Below are positions 1 through 8,033 of a DNA stretch of 22,713 nucleotides, piece after piece. Numbering within the stretch: position 1 is the first letter of the stretch; the number at the start of each line of letters is the position of its first letter. The notes under the pieces were generated by a model. The model was not told the DNA's origin and ran no database searches. It saw only the letters and a list, made by a program, of their open reading frames with translations. This DNA is from CAYOHR01 sp964512145 (GTDB taxonomy: Bacteria > Bacteroidota > Bacteroidia > Flavobacteriales_G > JALEGO01), in the NCBI GenBank assembly GCA_964512145.1, contig CAZEIM010000045.1, positions 1 through 22,713 of the forward strand, written 5' to 3'. The translations under genes were made by a program, and so were the position numbers.

Positions 1-2
1 AT

Positions 3-2930
3 ATGAAAAAGATTACTTATTCAATATATTTAAACTTAATCTTATACTTAAATATTAATGCTCAAATCAGTGAAGTATATAATTCTGGAATTATCGGTGG
101 AACAAATTCTGCTTATTTTATTGGTTGTTCGGGTTGGGTTGTAGGAAAATCTCATAATATTTCAAATTATTCATTTTCTCTTGGATCTGAAGCGTATATC
201 CATAAAACGGTGGATTGTGGAGATAACTGGACAACGATTGCTTTAACCTCAATTAATAAAGGTTTAATTTCTGTATACTTTACGGATATAAATACAGGAT
301 ATGCTGTTGGTGAAGATGGTATAATTATAAAAACAATTGATGGTGGTATTAACTGGACACAATTAAACTCAGGAACTACAAATACTTTAGTAGATATCGA
401 ATTTACTGATAATAATACAGGAATTGTAGTTGGATTTAATGGAACAATTTTAAAAACCTTAGATGCAGGATTAAATTGGACAAATATTCCTTCAGGAACA
501 ACCAAGACATTAACTTCTGTTAGCTTTTCGTCTAATTCAACAGGATACTGCTCAGGAAATCTAAATGTATCAACTGATGGAATAATACTAACTACTAGTG
601 ATGGTGGAGATACTTGGAACACACTTAATACACTTGCAGGAGCAAGTACTATTAAGGCAATTCAAAATGTAATCTTCGCAGAATACTCCCACACTGGATT
701 TTGTAACGGTGGAGTTTATAAGTCAACGGATAATGGTACAAGCTGGACATTATCGTTAGATAATTCAATAGTTTCTGGATCTGCATGCTCTTATGAAGGC
801 CCTGATGAAATTTCTTTTATAAACGAAAACCTAGGATATAAAATAAGTGCAGATGGAGATGTATTTAAAACAACAGATGGAGGTGCTAATTGGTTAATAA
901 TTCCTTTTCATGACACTTTAATTTCCGTTTTTATGATAGGAGAAGATTCATTATTTATTACATCTGCAAATGGAAAAATATATAAATCTTTTCCCATTAC
1001 TTCAACATGTGTAGAGTTTGAGAATATTTCATCGGGGATATATCAAAACCCAACAAATAATTACCAAATTATTTATTCTGAAAACAATGTTGATTTCAAG
1101 TTTATTCCTGGTGATACTTCAATCTTCAATGCTGAAATAGAAATTGGGGCATTACCCGCTTGGACTGGTATAAATGGTAATGATAATTTTTTAGGTAATA
1201 AAATGTATTTTCAGTGGGCTGAAGCTAGAATATTACTAAATAATTTACCGTATAGTAATAAACAAATTTCAATTGACGTTAATTCATACGGAGGTCAAAA
1301 AATAGAATGGTTTCCTTCTCAAATTTGGGCTACCGGGGCATATTCAGTAACTGTTGATACAAATAGTTTATTACATGGTTCAATAATTACCATTATTGGA
1401 AATATTGATTCAATTCAAATTGGCGCATTTAATCACAACGATTTAGTTATAGATAATTTTTGTATTTCTGAATACCCTTTTTCAGCTTTAAATGAATGTG
1501 AAAATTTTGATGGATTAACAGAGTTTACATCTTATACATCAACCATTCCTGGTATGGTATATTCTGGAGATGGAAAAATTTTTAATGCATCTTCATGGGG
1601 AGATGCTAATGTATCAGGGAATTTATTGGGATTTCAAACACCGTTTAATCTATTTGATTTCTCTGGATTATCATATATCAACAAAAAAATTACGTTTGAT
1701 GTTACATCAACAATATACGATAGTTTAGTTATAAATGGAGGAGTACTCATTTCAGATATTGCCACTTTTAGTGGATCTCCATCACCTGGAGTAAACTTAC
1801 AATTCATCCCTTCAGGCATATTAGGTGCTGGAACCGTTATATTAACTGGACCAATTAACAATTTTACCATTGGTTCATTTGAATTGGGAATAGATAATTT
1901 ATGCGTAGAAGAATACAATGATACTATACTTGTTTGGCCCGGTGATGCCAACTCCAATGGCATAGCTAATGTGTTTGATGTGTTTCCTATAGGTATTGGC
2001 TACAATACCACCGGCCCGGTTCGTAGCGGAGCTACCAATGCTTGGATAGGACAAGCTGCTTCTGATTGGTCTCAAAATTTTGCAAGCGGAGTAAACTATA
2101 AACATGCCGATTGTAATGGAGACGGAACCATTGATTATTTAGATGGATTGCCTATTTTACTAAATTATGGCTTAACCCATAGTAAGGGAGAGATTGCTGC
2201 TACAGTTACCGATCCTACCTTGTTTTACGAACTTCCGGTTGATACCACTATGGTAAGTACCTCTTTATCCATCCCTATTATGTTAGGTACACCTAGTATT
2301 CCAGCACAAGATGTGTATGGTATAGCCTTTACCGTAACGTTTGATCCAGCGTTAGTAGACACCTCAAGTGTAGAGGCTGTATTTAATACCTCTTGGTTAG
2401 GTGTAGAGGGCACGGATATGTTTACCATACAAAAACGTTTTGGAGCAGCCGGTGAATTACATGTGGGTATGGTGCGCACCAATCAGGTAAATATAGCCAC
2501 AGCATTCGGACAAATTGCTACCTTACAAATTATTACAGCTGATGATATTATTGGAAAAACTAATAATTACGAAACCCTTGTGTTAGGATTTAAGGATATA
2601 AAATTAATTTCCCTAGATGAAACCGAGCAATTAGTAAATGTCGACTCATCTTTACTGGTTATAGGGGATGTTAATGCTTCAATAAATTATAAAGATTTAT
2701 ACAACCAACTGCTAGTATACCCTAATCCGGTGCAAGATGTATTAATGGTTGAATATTCTAAATCTATAGAAAGTATAACATTATTGAATTTAAATGGACA
2801 AGTTGTTATTAAAACGAATCCTACCTCTGATATTGCCATGATTCGTTTAAGTGATTTGGCAAAAGGAACCTATTTTTTACAAGTGCAAACCGGTGAGGGA
2901 GTAGTTATGAAAAAAGTTGTGAAGAAGTAA
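3..2930 (+). CDS. T9SS type A sorting domain protein with YCF48-like repeats and dockerin/cohesin-like modules
   Basis: A 975-residue secreted protein. Residues 1-20 form a Sec signal peptide ending NINA-Q. Residues 60-330 hold about six YCF48/BNR-type repeats with the signature (I/V)xKTxDGGxxWT, for example KTIDGGINWTQL near 110-121, KTLDAGLNWTNI near 151-162 and KTTDGGANWLII near 289-300; these normally fold as a beta-propeller. Two related modules follow (about 336-492 and 498-640). Two calcium-loop motifs of dockerin type come next, GDANSNG (647-653) and ADCNGDGTIDYLDG (702-715). A cohesin-like beta domain spans about 750-850. The tail LLVYPNPVQD...KGTYFLQVQTGEGVVMKKVVKK (903-975) is a T9SS type A sorting domain, which implies export through T9SS and attachment to or release from the cell surface. 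The ATG at base 3 leads straight into the signal peptide, so it is taken as the start; the promoter lies outside the window. The biological role and ligand are unknown. Confidence 0.9.
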   Translation: MKKITYSIYLNLILYLNINAQISEVYNSGIIGGTNSAYFIGCSGWVVGKSHNISNYSFSLGSEAYIHKTVDCGDNWTTIALTSINKGLISVYFTDINTGYAVGEDGIIIKTIDGGINWTQLNSGTTNTLVDIEFTDNNTGIVVGFNGTILKTLDAGLNWTNIPSGTTKTLTSVSFSSNSTGYCSGNLNVSTDGIILTTSDGGDTWNTLNTLAGASTIKAIQNVIFAEYSHTGFCNGGVYKSTDNGTSWTLSLDNSIVSGSACSYEGPDEISFINENLGYKISADGDVFKTTDGGANWLIIPFHDTLISVFMIGEDSLFITSANGKIYKSFPITSTCVEFENISSGIYQNPTNNYQIIYSENNVDFKFIPGDTSIFNAEIEIGALPAWTGINGNDNFLGNKMYFQWAEARILLNNLPYSNKQISIDVNSYGGQKIEWFPSQIWATGAYSVTVDTNSLLHGSIITIIGNIDSIQIGAFNHNDLVIDNFCISEYPFSALNECENFDGLTEFTSYTSTIPGMVYSGDGKIFNASSWGDANVSGNLLGFQTPFNLFDFSGLSYINKKITFDVTSTIYDSLVINGGVLISDIATFSGSPSPGVNLQFIPSGILGAGTVILTGPINNFTIGSFELGIDNLCVEEYNDTILVWPGDANSNGIANVFDVFPIGIGYNTTGPVRSGATNAWIGQAASDWSQNFASGVNYKHADCNGDGTIDYLDGLPILLNYGLTHSKGEIAATVTDPTLFYELPVDTTMVSTSLSIPIMLGTPSIPAQDVYGIAFTVTFDPALVDTSSVEAVFNTSWLGVEGTDMFTIQKRFGAAGELHVGMVRTNQVNIATAFGQIATLQIITADDIIGKTNNYETLVLGFKDIKLISLDETEQLVNVDSSLLVIGDVNASINYKDLYNQLLVYPNPVQDVLMVEYSKSIESITLLNLNGQVVIKTNPTSDIAMIRLSDLAKGTYFLQVQTGEGVVMKKVVKK

Positions 2931-2950
2931 TATTAACATAAAAAATGGTA

Positions 2951-2982
2951 AGAGGCTGTCCCAAAAGACGGCCTCTTTTTTT
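2951..2982 (+). terminator. Rho-independent terminator of the T9SS protein gene
   Basis: A 10-bp stem with arms AGAGGCTGTC (2951-2960) and GACGGCCTCT (2967-2976), one G-T wobble pair, loop CCAAAA, followed by an uninterrupted T tract to 2982. It starts 20 nt after the stop codon at 2930 and runs up to the stop of the convergent LRR gene (2984). The reverse strand has a weaker T run after the hairpin, so service as a terminator for both genes is possible but less certain. Confidence 0.88.
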
Positions 2983-2983
2983 A

Positions 2984-3589
2984 TTAATCGCAGTCACATC
3001 CATTAGAAAAATATATCACCGTATGGGGTAGCCATTGCTGAATTTGTTTTTGTTTAGACAAGGATAAATTAATTAAACGCAAGTCTAACTTTTGAAGTTT
3101 TTTTAAATCTGCTATTTCAGGTGGAAGCGAATAAAATTCATTACTCCATACATCTAAATATAGCAATTCTTTTAGTTTACTAATGCTTGAAGAAACATAG
3201 GGGATTTTATTTTTCCCCAATATTAGGTACTGTAAGTTTTTTAAATTAAAAAGCGATTCTGGCAGCCCTTGAATATGGTTATTGGACATATTTAAAACCA
3301 CCAATTTTTTTAAGGTGTCAATATGAGAGGGAATTTGTTGTATTTTATTTTTAGAAATATCTAAATACACCAAATTTTTAAAACTAAATACCTCTATCGG
3401 AAATTCAGTTAATTTTTGTTTTTTTAAAGATACCCCATACACCTTATTTGGATTTTTTAAAGCCTCTTTTAAATCTTCGTATATCTCTAAGGTATCAAGC
3501 CCTGAAATGGGGATATTTTGTGCAGATAACCATGTGAAAAATTGAAAAAAAAGGATGGTATAACACCACTTTTTAAGAAGTACCGTCAC
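2984..3589 (-). CDS. Short secreted leucine-rich repeat protein
   Basis: A 201-residue protein. Residues 1-24 look like a signal peptide (hydrophobic TILFFQFFTWLSAQ), so it is probably exported. Residues 72-180 contain about five LRR units with a 23-residue period of the form LVYLDISKNKIQQIPSHIDTLK, LVVLNMSNNHIQGLPESLFNLK and LQYLILGKNKIPYVSSSI, the 'typical/SDS22-like' pattern with proline after the asparagine ladder. The tail ends CDCD, with two cysteines spaced CxC. No catalytic domain is visible, so a protein- or ligand-binding role is the most that can be said. The start is GTG at 3589, and its G is also the last base of the ribF stop codon (TAGTG); no in-frame ATG lies before residue 101. 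It is therefore probably translated by coupling from the ribF message. The pairing with ribF is not explained by function. Confidence 0.85.
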   Translation of the reverse strand: MTVLLKKWCYTILFFQFFTWLSAQNIPISGLDTLEIYEDLKEALKNPNKVYGVSLKKQKLTEFPIEVFSFKNLVYLDISKNKIQQIPSHIDTLKKLVVLNMSNNHIQGLPESLFNLKNLQYLILGKNKIPYVSSSISKLKELLYLDVWSNEFYSLPPEIADLKKLQKLDLRLINLSLSKQKQIQQWLPHTVIYFSNGCDCD

Positions 3590-4524
3590 TATAATAAAAT
3601 TTGCAGGGTTTTTTCCTTATCTTGCTTCATTGCATCAATCAACATTTCGCTGGAAGAAAATCGTTCAACATTTCGTATTTTATCTACCCACTCAACAACT
3701 ACAGTTTGTTGGTAAATATCTTCAGAAAAATCAAAAATGTTCACTTCCATGGTGCGTTCTGTTTTAGCAAATGTAGGACGTGGTCCTATGCTCATCATTC
3801 CACTATATTTTACAGCATTAATATAAATGTATACCGCATAAATTCCATCGGCAGGAATTAATTTATCCGGATCAATATTTACCAAGTTAGCTGTTGGAAA
3901 ACCTAAAGTTCGGCCAATTTTATCCCCTTCAACTACTTTAGCCGTTAAACAATAATTGCGTTTTAAATAACTAGAAGCAAGTTTTACATCTCCCGCTAAT
4001 AATGCTTGACGAATTTTGGATGACGATATATGTACTCCATTTAACACATAGGCATCTACTTTATGAATGTTAAATTCATAAACTGCCTCTAACTCTTTTA
4101 AATTTTCGTAACCGCCTTCTCTATTTTTACCCAAATGGTGATCGTACCCCACAATCATTTTTTTCATTCGCAAATGATTAATAAGATAATCTCGAACAAA
4201 AAGGGTAAAGGGAATTTTTGAAAAAGCCCCATCAAAAGGGTGAATGATTAAATGATTTACACCAAGTTTGGATAAAATATCGATTTTTTCATCTAACGTA
4301 GTGAGAATTTTTAACAAACTAGCATCCTGACTAATTATTTTTCTTGGATGCGGATTAAACGTTACCACTACCGATGGAATATGATCTTTTTCTGCAACAG
4401 AGCACAGCATGCTAAGGATCTTCTGATGTCCTAAATGCACACCATCAAAAGTCCCCGTGGTTAATGCACAACCTTTTTCAAAAAGATTACTATCAACAGA
4501 TAATATGGAGTGGTAAATTTTCAA
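3589..4524 (-). CDS. ribF: Bifunctional riboflavin kinase / FAD synthetase
   Basis: A 311-residue RibF, the usual family length. It phosphorylates riboflavin to FMN and adenylylates FMN to FAD in the cytoplasm. The N-terminal nucleotidyltransferase domain shows GTFDGVHLGH (24-33), NPHP (57-60) and ISSSKIR (166-172). The C-terminal flavokinase domain shows GRTLGFPTAN (204-213), SIGPRPTF (245-252) and the catalytic-region glutamate in TMEVNIFDF (258-266). The start is TTG at 4524: an in-frame TAA lies two codons upstream, and TTG gives the expected N-terminal length before GTFDG, so the rare start is credible. A promoter sits just upstream (4542-4571). The first base of the downstream LRR gene overlaps its stop codon, so the two form an operon. 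Confidence 0.96.
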   Translation of the reverse strand: MKIYHSILSVDSNLFEKGCALTTGTFDGVHLGHQKILSMLCSVAEKDHIPSVVVTFNPHPRKIISQDASLLKILTTLDEKIDILSKLGVNHLIIHPFDGAFSKIPFTLFVRDYLINHLRMKKMIVGYDHHLGKNREGGYENLKELEAVYEFNIHKVDAYVLNGVHISSSKIRQALLAGDVKLASSYLKRNYCLTAKVVEGDKIGRTLGFPTANLVNIDPDKLIPADGIYAVYIYINAVKYSGMMSIGPRPTFAKTERTMEVNIFDFSEDIYQQTVVVEWVDKIRNVERFSSSEMLIDAMKQDKEKTLQILL

Positions 4525-4541
4525 TAATTACTTAGATAAAA

Positions 4542-4571
4542 CAAAAATATAAACATTGATGTGAATACCAA
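4542..4571 (-). promoter_or_regulatory. Bacteroidota-type promoter of ribF
   Basis: Read on the minus strand, a -33 TTG (4571-4569), a 19-nt spacer and a perfect -7 element TATTTTTG (4549-4542, consensus TAnnTTTG). Transcription would begin near 4535, about 10 nt before the TTG start codon at 4524. The element lies inside the non-coding part of the open frame that precedes rplS on the other strand, which supports starting rplS at 4684 and not at 4561. Confidence 0.7.
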
Positions 4572-4635
4572 GTTGATGCTCGGTATATTTTTGCATAATG
4601 AAGATAAATATGAACTGAATTTTTCAAACATTATA

Positions 4636-4665
4636 TTGTTTAATCTAAAAAAAAATGTACATTTG
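4636..4665 (+). promoter_or_regulatory. Bacteroidota-type promoter of rplS
   Basis: A -33 TTG at 4636-4638, a 19-nt spacer and a perfect -7 TACATTTG at 4658-4665 (consensus TAnnTTTG). Transcription would start near 4671, leaving a leader of about 13 nt before the rplS ATG at 4684. The strong match fits a highly expressed ribosomal protein gene. Confidence 0.8.
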
Positions 4666-4683
4666 CATTCCAATTTATACACT

Positions 4684-5043
4684 ATGAGTTTGAAAATACA
4701 AGAAGTACATAAAGTGTTAGGTACTTCCGCTAAGTTCGATTTTAAGGCTGGAGATACTATTACGGTACATTATAAAATTAAAGAAGGGGAAAAAGAAAGG
4801 GTACAGCAATTTCAAGGAATTGTTTTACAACGAAAAGGAAGCGGAGCAACTGAAACCTTTACGGTTAGAAAAATTTCAAACGGAGTTGGAGTTGAAAGAA
4901 TTTTCCCTATAAACTCTCCTTTTGTTGATAAAATTGAAATAAATAAAAAAGGTCAGGTTAGAAGAGCTAGAATATTCTACTTAAGAGAATTAAAAGGAAA
5001 AAGCGCGAGAATCAAAGAAAAGATTGTTAAACTCGATTCATAA
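4684..5043 (+). CDS. rplS: 50S ribosomal protein L19
   Basis: A 119-residue L19, the normal size for the family. Seen motifs are FKAGDTITVHYKIKEGEKER, VQQFQGIVLQRKGSG, FTVRKISNGVGVERIFPINS and RRARIFYLR, which together are diagnostic. L19 sits at the interface between the 30S and 50S subunits. The open frame extends upstream to 4561, but the extra 41 residues have no L19 similarity and the promoter (4636-4665) lies within them, so ATG 4684 is the start. It stands alone between its own promoter and a strong terminator, without the rimM/trmD neighbours seen in many other phyla. Confidence 0.97.
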   Translation: MSLKIQEVHKVLGTSAKFDFKAGDTITVHYKIKEGEKERVQQFQGIVLQRKGSGATETFTVRKISNGVGVERIFPINSPFVDKIEINKKGQVRRARIFYLRELKGKSARIKEKIVKLDS

Positions 5044-5064
5044 TTTATCATGTTATTTTTTAAT

Positions 5065-5097
5065 AAAAAAGGGTAGAACAAAATTCTACCCTTTTTT
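5065..5097 (+). terminator. Rho-independent terminator of rplS
   Basis: A perfect hairpin with arms GGGTAGAA (5071-5078) and TTCTACCC (5084-5091) and loop CAAAA. The stem is extended by flanking A6 (5065-5070) and T6 (5092-5097), and the T6 is also the termination tract. Because the A and T tracts are symmetric it could work on either strand, but only the plus-strand gene rplS ends here. Confidence 0.92.
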
Positions 5098-5108
5098 ATT
5101 TATATAGT

Positions 5109-6242
5109 ATGAAAAGTATTCAAAAAATAACATGTGCTTTTTGTATTATCTCTTGTCTATTAACGAAGGATGCGATTGGACAAAAAAAATCATGGTTGGG
5201 GTTTAGTCCATTAAGCGACACCGTTCCCACTGAAAAAAAAGGATTATTTATTTTGCCATTATTGTACTACACACCAGATACAAGGTGGGCATATGGAGGT
5301 GCGGGGGTGTATTACTTTAGTCTTGAAGCTAAAAACGCAAATGAACAAAAAACACGCATGTCATATATTCAATTTTTAGCAGATTATACCCAAAATAAGC
5401 AAACCGATGTATGGAGTGTATGGAATATTTTCACCAGAAACGAAAACTATTTAGTAAAGGGAGAATTGAGATATAGAAATTTTCCGGATAAATTTTATGG
5501 TATTGGAAATAATACAAAACCTGAATGGGAAGAAAAATACTCCTACGATCTAATTAGCCTAAAAAAATTATTATTAAAAAAAATTAAAAAGGGTTTATTT
5601 CTTGGAATAGACTATCACTTTGAATATGAATATAATTTTAAGCACACCGAAGGAGGAATTCTAGAAAAAGGAGATATTGTAGGGTATAATGGTGCGGTAG
5701 GTTCCGCTATAGGGTTAGTGGGAGTTTTAGACACCAGAGATAATATTATTAATCCATTCCGAGGTAAATTAATAGAAATATCAAGTTATGCTTATACTTC
5801 ATTTATAGGAAGCACCTATAGGTTTTATGTTATAAATGGACTTTACCAAAACTATTGGCGATTATATAAAAAAAATATCCTTGCATGGCAAAATAAGATC
5901 CGATTAAGTATAGGAAATGTTCCTTTTTTAGACTTATCTACTTTAGGTAATGAAGATATTTTAAGGGGGTATGCCAAAAATAGATTTAGGGATCATCATT
6001 TTATAGGCACGCAAGTAGAATATCGATTTCCATTATTTTGGAGACTGGGAGCTGTTGCATTTACTGGAATTGGAGATGTATTTAACAACATAAAAGACCT
6101 GCAAATTAAACACTTAAAATACTCAATAGGCACGGGAATTCGCTTTGCTATAAAACCGGCAGATCGTTTAAACTTAAGAATTGATTATGGCTATGGAAAA
6201 GAAGGCGGATATTTTTATTTTATGCTCACTGAATCTTTTTAA
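5109..6242 (+). CDS. BamA/TamA (Omp85, surface antigen D15) family outer-membrane protein
   Basis: A 377-residue protein with an N-terminal signal peptide (about 1-24, ending DAIG-Q). It consists of the Omp85-type beta-barrel alone, with no POTRA repeats. Evidence: the segment LDTRDNIINPFRGKLIEIS (207-225), which matches the typical 'DtRdn...P..G...' barrel entry; the loop-6 signature LRGY (285-288) followed by RFRDHHFIGTQVEYRFPL; the LRIDYGYG strand near the end; and a C-terminal phenylalanine. Short barrel-only members are common in Bacteroidota; their substrate is generally unknown and they should not be equated with BamA itself. It begins 12 nt after the rplS terminator, and I see no TAnnTTTG element in the 65-nt gap, so its transcription start is unclear. 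It is convergent with mlaD, 27 nt away. Confidence 0.87.
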   Translation: MKSIQKITCAFCIISCLLTKDAIGQKKSWLGFSPLSDTVPTEKKGLFILPLLYYTPDTRWAYGGAGVYYFSLEAKNANEQKTRMSYIQFLADYTQNKQTDVWSVWNIFTRNENYLVKGELRYRNFPDKFYGIGNNTKPEWEEKYSYDLISLKKLLLKKIKKGLFLGIDYHFEYEYNFKHTEGGILEKGDIVGYNGAVGSAIGLVGVLDTRDNIINPFRGKLIEISSYAYTSFIGSTYRFYVINGLYQNYWRLYKKNILAWQNKIRLSIGNVPFLDLSTLGNEDILRGYAKNRFRDHHFIGTQVEYRFPLFWRLGAVAFTGIGDVFNNIKDLQIKHLKYSIGTGIRFAIKPADRLNLRIDYGYGKEGGYFYFMLTESF

Positions 6243-6269
6243 TAACTTGAAAAATTTGAAATCAATCCG

Positions 6270-7238
6270 CTACTTTTTTCTTTTTTCTTTTTCCACTTTT
6301 TTAAAATAGCCTCTAAATAAAAAATTATGCTTTAATGCCTGCATATTTTCATCCAAACCCTTACTAGCTCTGTTTAAATTATGGATGATACTATCTATCT
6401 CATATACTACTTCTTTATTTTGAGTAGCATATTTTAAGATTCCATCACCATTTTTTATATTTTCTATTGCTTCTTCAGTATTATAAATGGTTTTATTCAA
6501 TTGTTCTACGGCTAGTTCACTTTTTACAATTACACTTTTAATTTTTATGGCTAACAATGAGTCCTGTATTAAGTCAATGGTAGGATTATTAGAAAGGTCA
6601 TTTGTAATGGCATTAACTTCTTTTACAGATTGGTGAATTTTTTCAGTTGAATATTTAATATTTCTAATACTTTCTCGAATATCTTTTGCAAAGATACTGT
6701 CATTTAAAAAGGTAGAAATTGTCCCTTTACCTTCTGTAATTTCTTTAGTTATTTTTAACAAATCACTGGTTAATAGAACCACATTTTCGTTAGTAACACT
6801 AAAGGTTTTTAATAAATCATCCGTTTGTATTTTACTGTAAGTCGCAATGGTATCACCATTGCTAACGAATGCTTTTCCATCTTTTCCGGGAAGTATGTTT
6901 ATAATCATATTTCCCACTAATCCATCGGAACTAATAGTTGCAAAAGCATCTTTTTTAATAAAGCTGAATATTTCTTGATCTATAAGCATATCTACCACAA
7001 TAGTGGTATCGTTATGCATTTTTATAGTCCGAACATTCCCTACATTAACCCCCGAATATCTCACATTATTTCCAGTTTGTAAACCACTGGCATATTTAAA
7101 TACGGCCACTAAATGATTTGATTTTCCAAATAATTTTTGTTTAGAACCAATTAAATATATAGCCAATACAAGAAAAAATAGTGAGGTAATAACTAATATT
7201 CCTAAGCGTATTTTTTTTGAGTTTGAATAACTACTCAT
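6270..7238 (-). CDS. mlaD: MCE-domain lipid transport protein (MlaD family)
   Basis: A 322-residue membrane-anchored periplasmic protein. One transmembrane helix lies at about 11-30 (IRLGILVITSLFFLVLAIYL). The MCE domain spans about 39-118 with the diagnostic GLQTGNNVRYSGVNVGNV (52-69) and DGLVGNMIINILPG (105-118). A long helical region (about 140-310) and a very basic tail (KKVEKEKRKK) follow. MlaD hexamers form the lipid-binding ring attached to the MlaFE ABC transporter that moves phospholipids between inner and outer membranes. It is the last gene of the mlaE-mlaF-mlaD run, 36 nt after mlaF. Bacteroidota MlaD proteins are usually longer than the proteobacterial form because of the C-terminal helical extension, as here. 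No mlaC or mlaB is present in the window. Confidence 0.9.
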   Translation of the reverse strand: MSSYSNSKKIRLGILVITSLFFLVLAIYLIGSKQKLFGKSNHLVAVFKYASGLQTGNNVRYSGVNVGNVRTIKMHNDTTIVVDMLIDQEIFSFIKKDAFATISSDGLVGNMIINILPGKDGKAFVSNGDTIATYSKIQTDDLLKTFSVTNENVVLLTSDLLKITKEITEGKGTISTFLNDSIFAKDIRESIRNIKYSTEKIHQSVKEVNAITNDLSNNPTIDLIQDSLLAIKIKSVIVKSELAVEQLNKTIYNTEEAIENIKNGDGILKYATQNKEVVYEIDSIIHNLNRASKGLDENMQALKHNFLFRGYFKKVEKEKRKK

Positions 7239-7274
7239 ATTTATATTTTTTTGTTAATCCCAATAATTCTTTTT

Positions 7275-8033
7275 TTAAAATCCTGATTTAAAAAATGCGG
7301 ACACTTCTTTGTCATTTAATTGTAATAATTCTTGATACGTACCTTCTTTATAATTCACCCCGTCAACCAATAAAATTATTTTGTTTCCCATTATCTTCGC
7401 ACATTCAATATCGTGCGTTATTACTATTGAAGAAACATGATATTTTTCCTGAATACTTTTCATGAGCTGGCTAATTTCTTTGGAAGTTACCGGATCAAGA
7501 CCTGCTGTTGGCTCATCATAAAATATTATTTCAGGTTTTAAAATAAGTGTACGAGCCAGAGCTATTCTACGCTTCATGCCTCCCGACAATTCATCAGGCA
7601 TCAAATCGATGGTATGCTCAAGTCCAACATTTGTTAAGGCTTCAACTATAAGTGGAGTTACATCTTTTACATTATAAACCTTTTCAGGGTGCCTTTTTAA
7701 GGGGAACTCTAAATTTTCTCTTACCGTCATTGAATCGTACAAGGCACTTGATTGAAATAAGAAACCTACATTAGTTCGTATTTGCATTAATTCTTTTGCA
7801 CTACAATCTTTAATTTCTTTTCCTAAAATTTTTATGCTTCCAAATTCATATTTAATTAATCCAATGGCACATTTTATCATAACTGATTTTCCTGAACCAG
7901 ATTTTCCCATTACCACTATATTTTCTCCTTTGTGTAATGTTAAATTAAAATCTTTTAGTACGTGATTATTGCCAAAACTTTTTTTTAAATGTTTTATTTC
8001 TATTACCGGAGAATTATTCGTTCGTTCAACCAT
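7275..8033 (-). CDS. mlaF: Mla-type ABC transporter ATP-binding protein
   Basis: A 252-residue ATPase of the MlaF family. The Walker A motif is GKSGSGKS (43-50), the Q-loop is FLFQSSALYDSMTV (91-104) with the Mla-typical 'GALFDSMTV'-like sequence, the ABC signature is LSGGMKRR (149-156), Walker B is EIIFYDEPTAGLDP (168-181) and the switch histidine is in VITHD (204-208). It powers lipid movement through MlaE/MlaD at the inner membrane. Its ATG (8033) shares one base with the mlaE stop codon (TAATG), so translation is coupled to mlaE. Because mlaE is frameshifted upstream, any break there would also reduce mlaF coupling unless ribosomes initiate inside the mlaE distal frame. Confidence 0.94.
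   Translation of the reverse strand: MVERTNNSPVIEIKHLKKSFGNNHVLKDFNLTLHKGENIVVMGKSGSGKSVMIKCAIGLIKYEFGSIKILGKEIKDCSAKELMQIRTNVGFLFQSSALYDSMTVRENLEFPLKRHPEKVYNVKDVTPLIVEALTNVGLEHTIDLMPDELSGGMKRRIALARTLILKPEIIFYDEPTAGLDPVTSKEISQLMKSIQEKYHVSSIVITHDIECAKIMGNKIILLVDGVNYKEGTYQELLQLNDKEVSAFFKSGF

Noticed and set aside
167..622. Minus-strand open frame of 151 codons inside the YCF48-like repeats
   Set aside because: It is a shadow of the repeated WT/GG motifs on the coding strand, with no promoter and no recognisable domain.
4561..4683. N-terminal extension of L19 in the same open frame
   Set aside because: It has no L19 similarity and contains the rplS promoter and part of the ribF promoter; the family start MSLKIQEVHK is at 4684.
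5109..6242. BamA itself (essential outer-membrane assembly factor)
   Set aside because: POTRA repeats are missing and the protein is less than half BamA length, so only the family name is supported.
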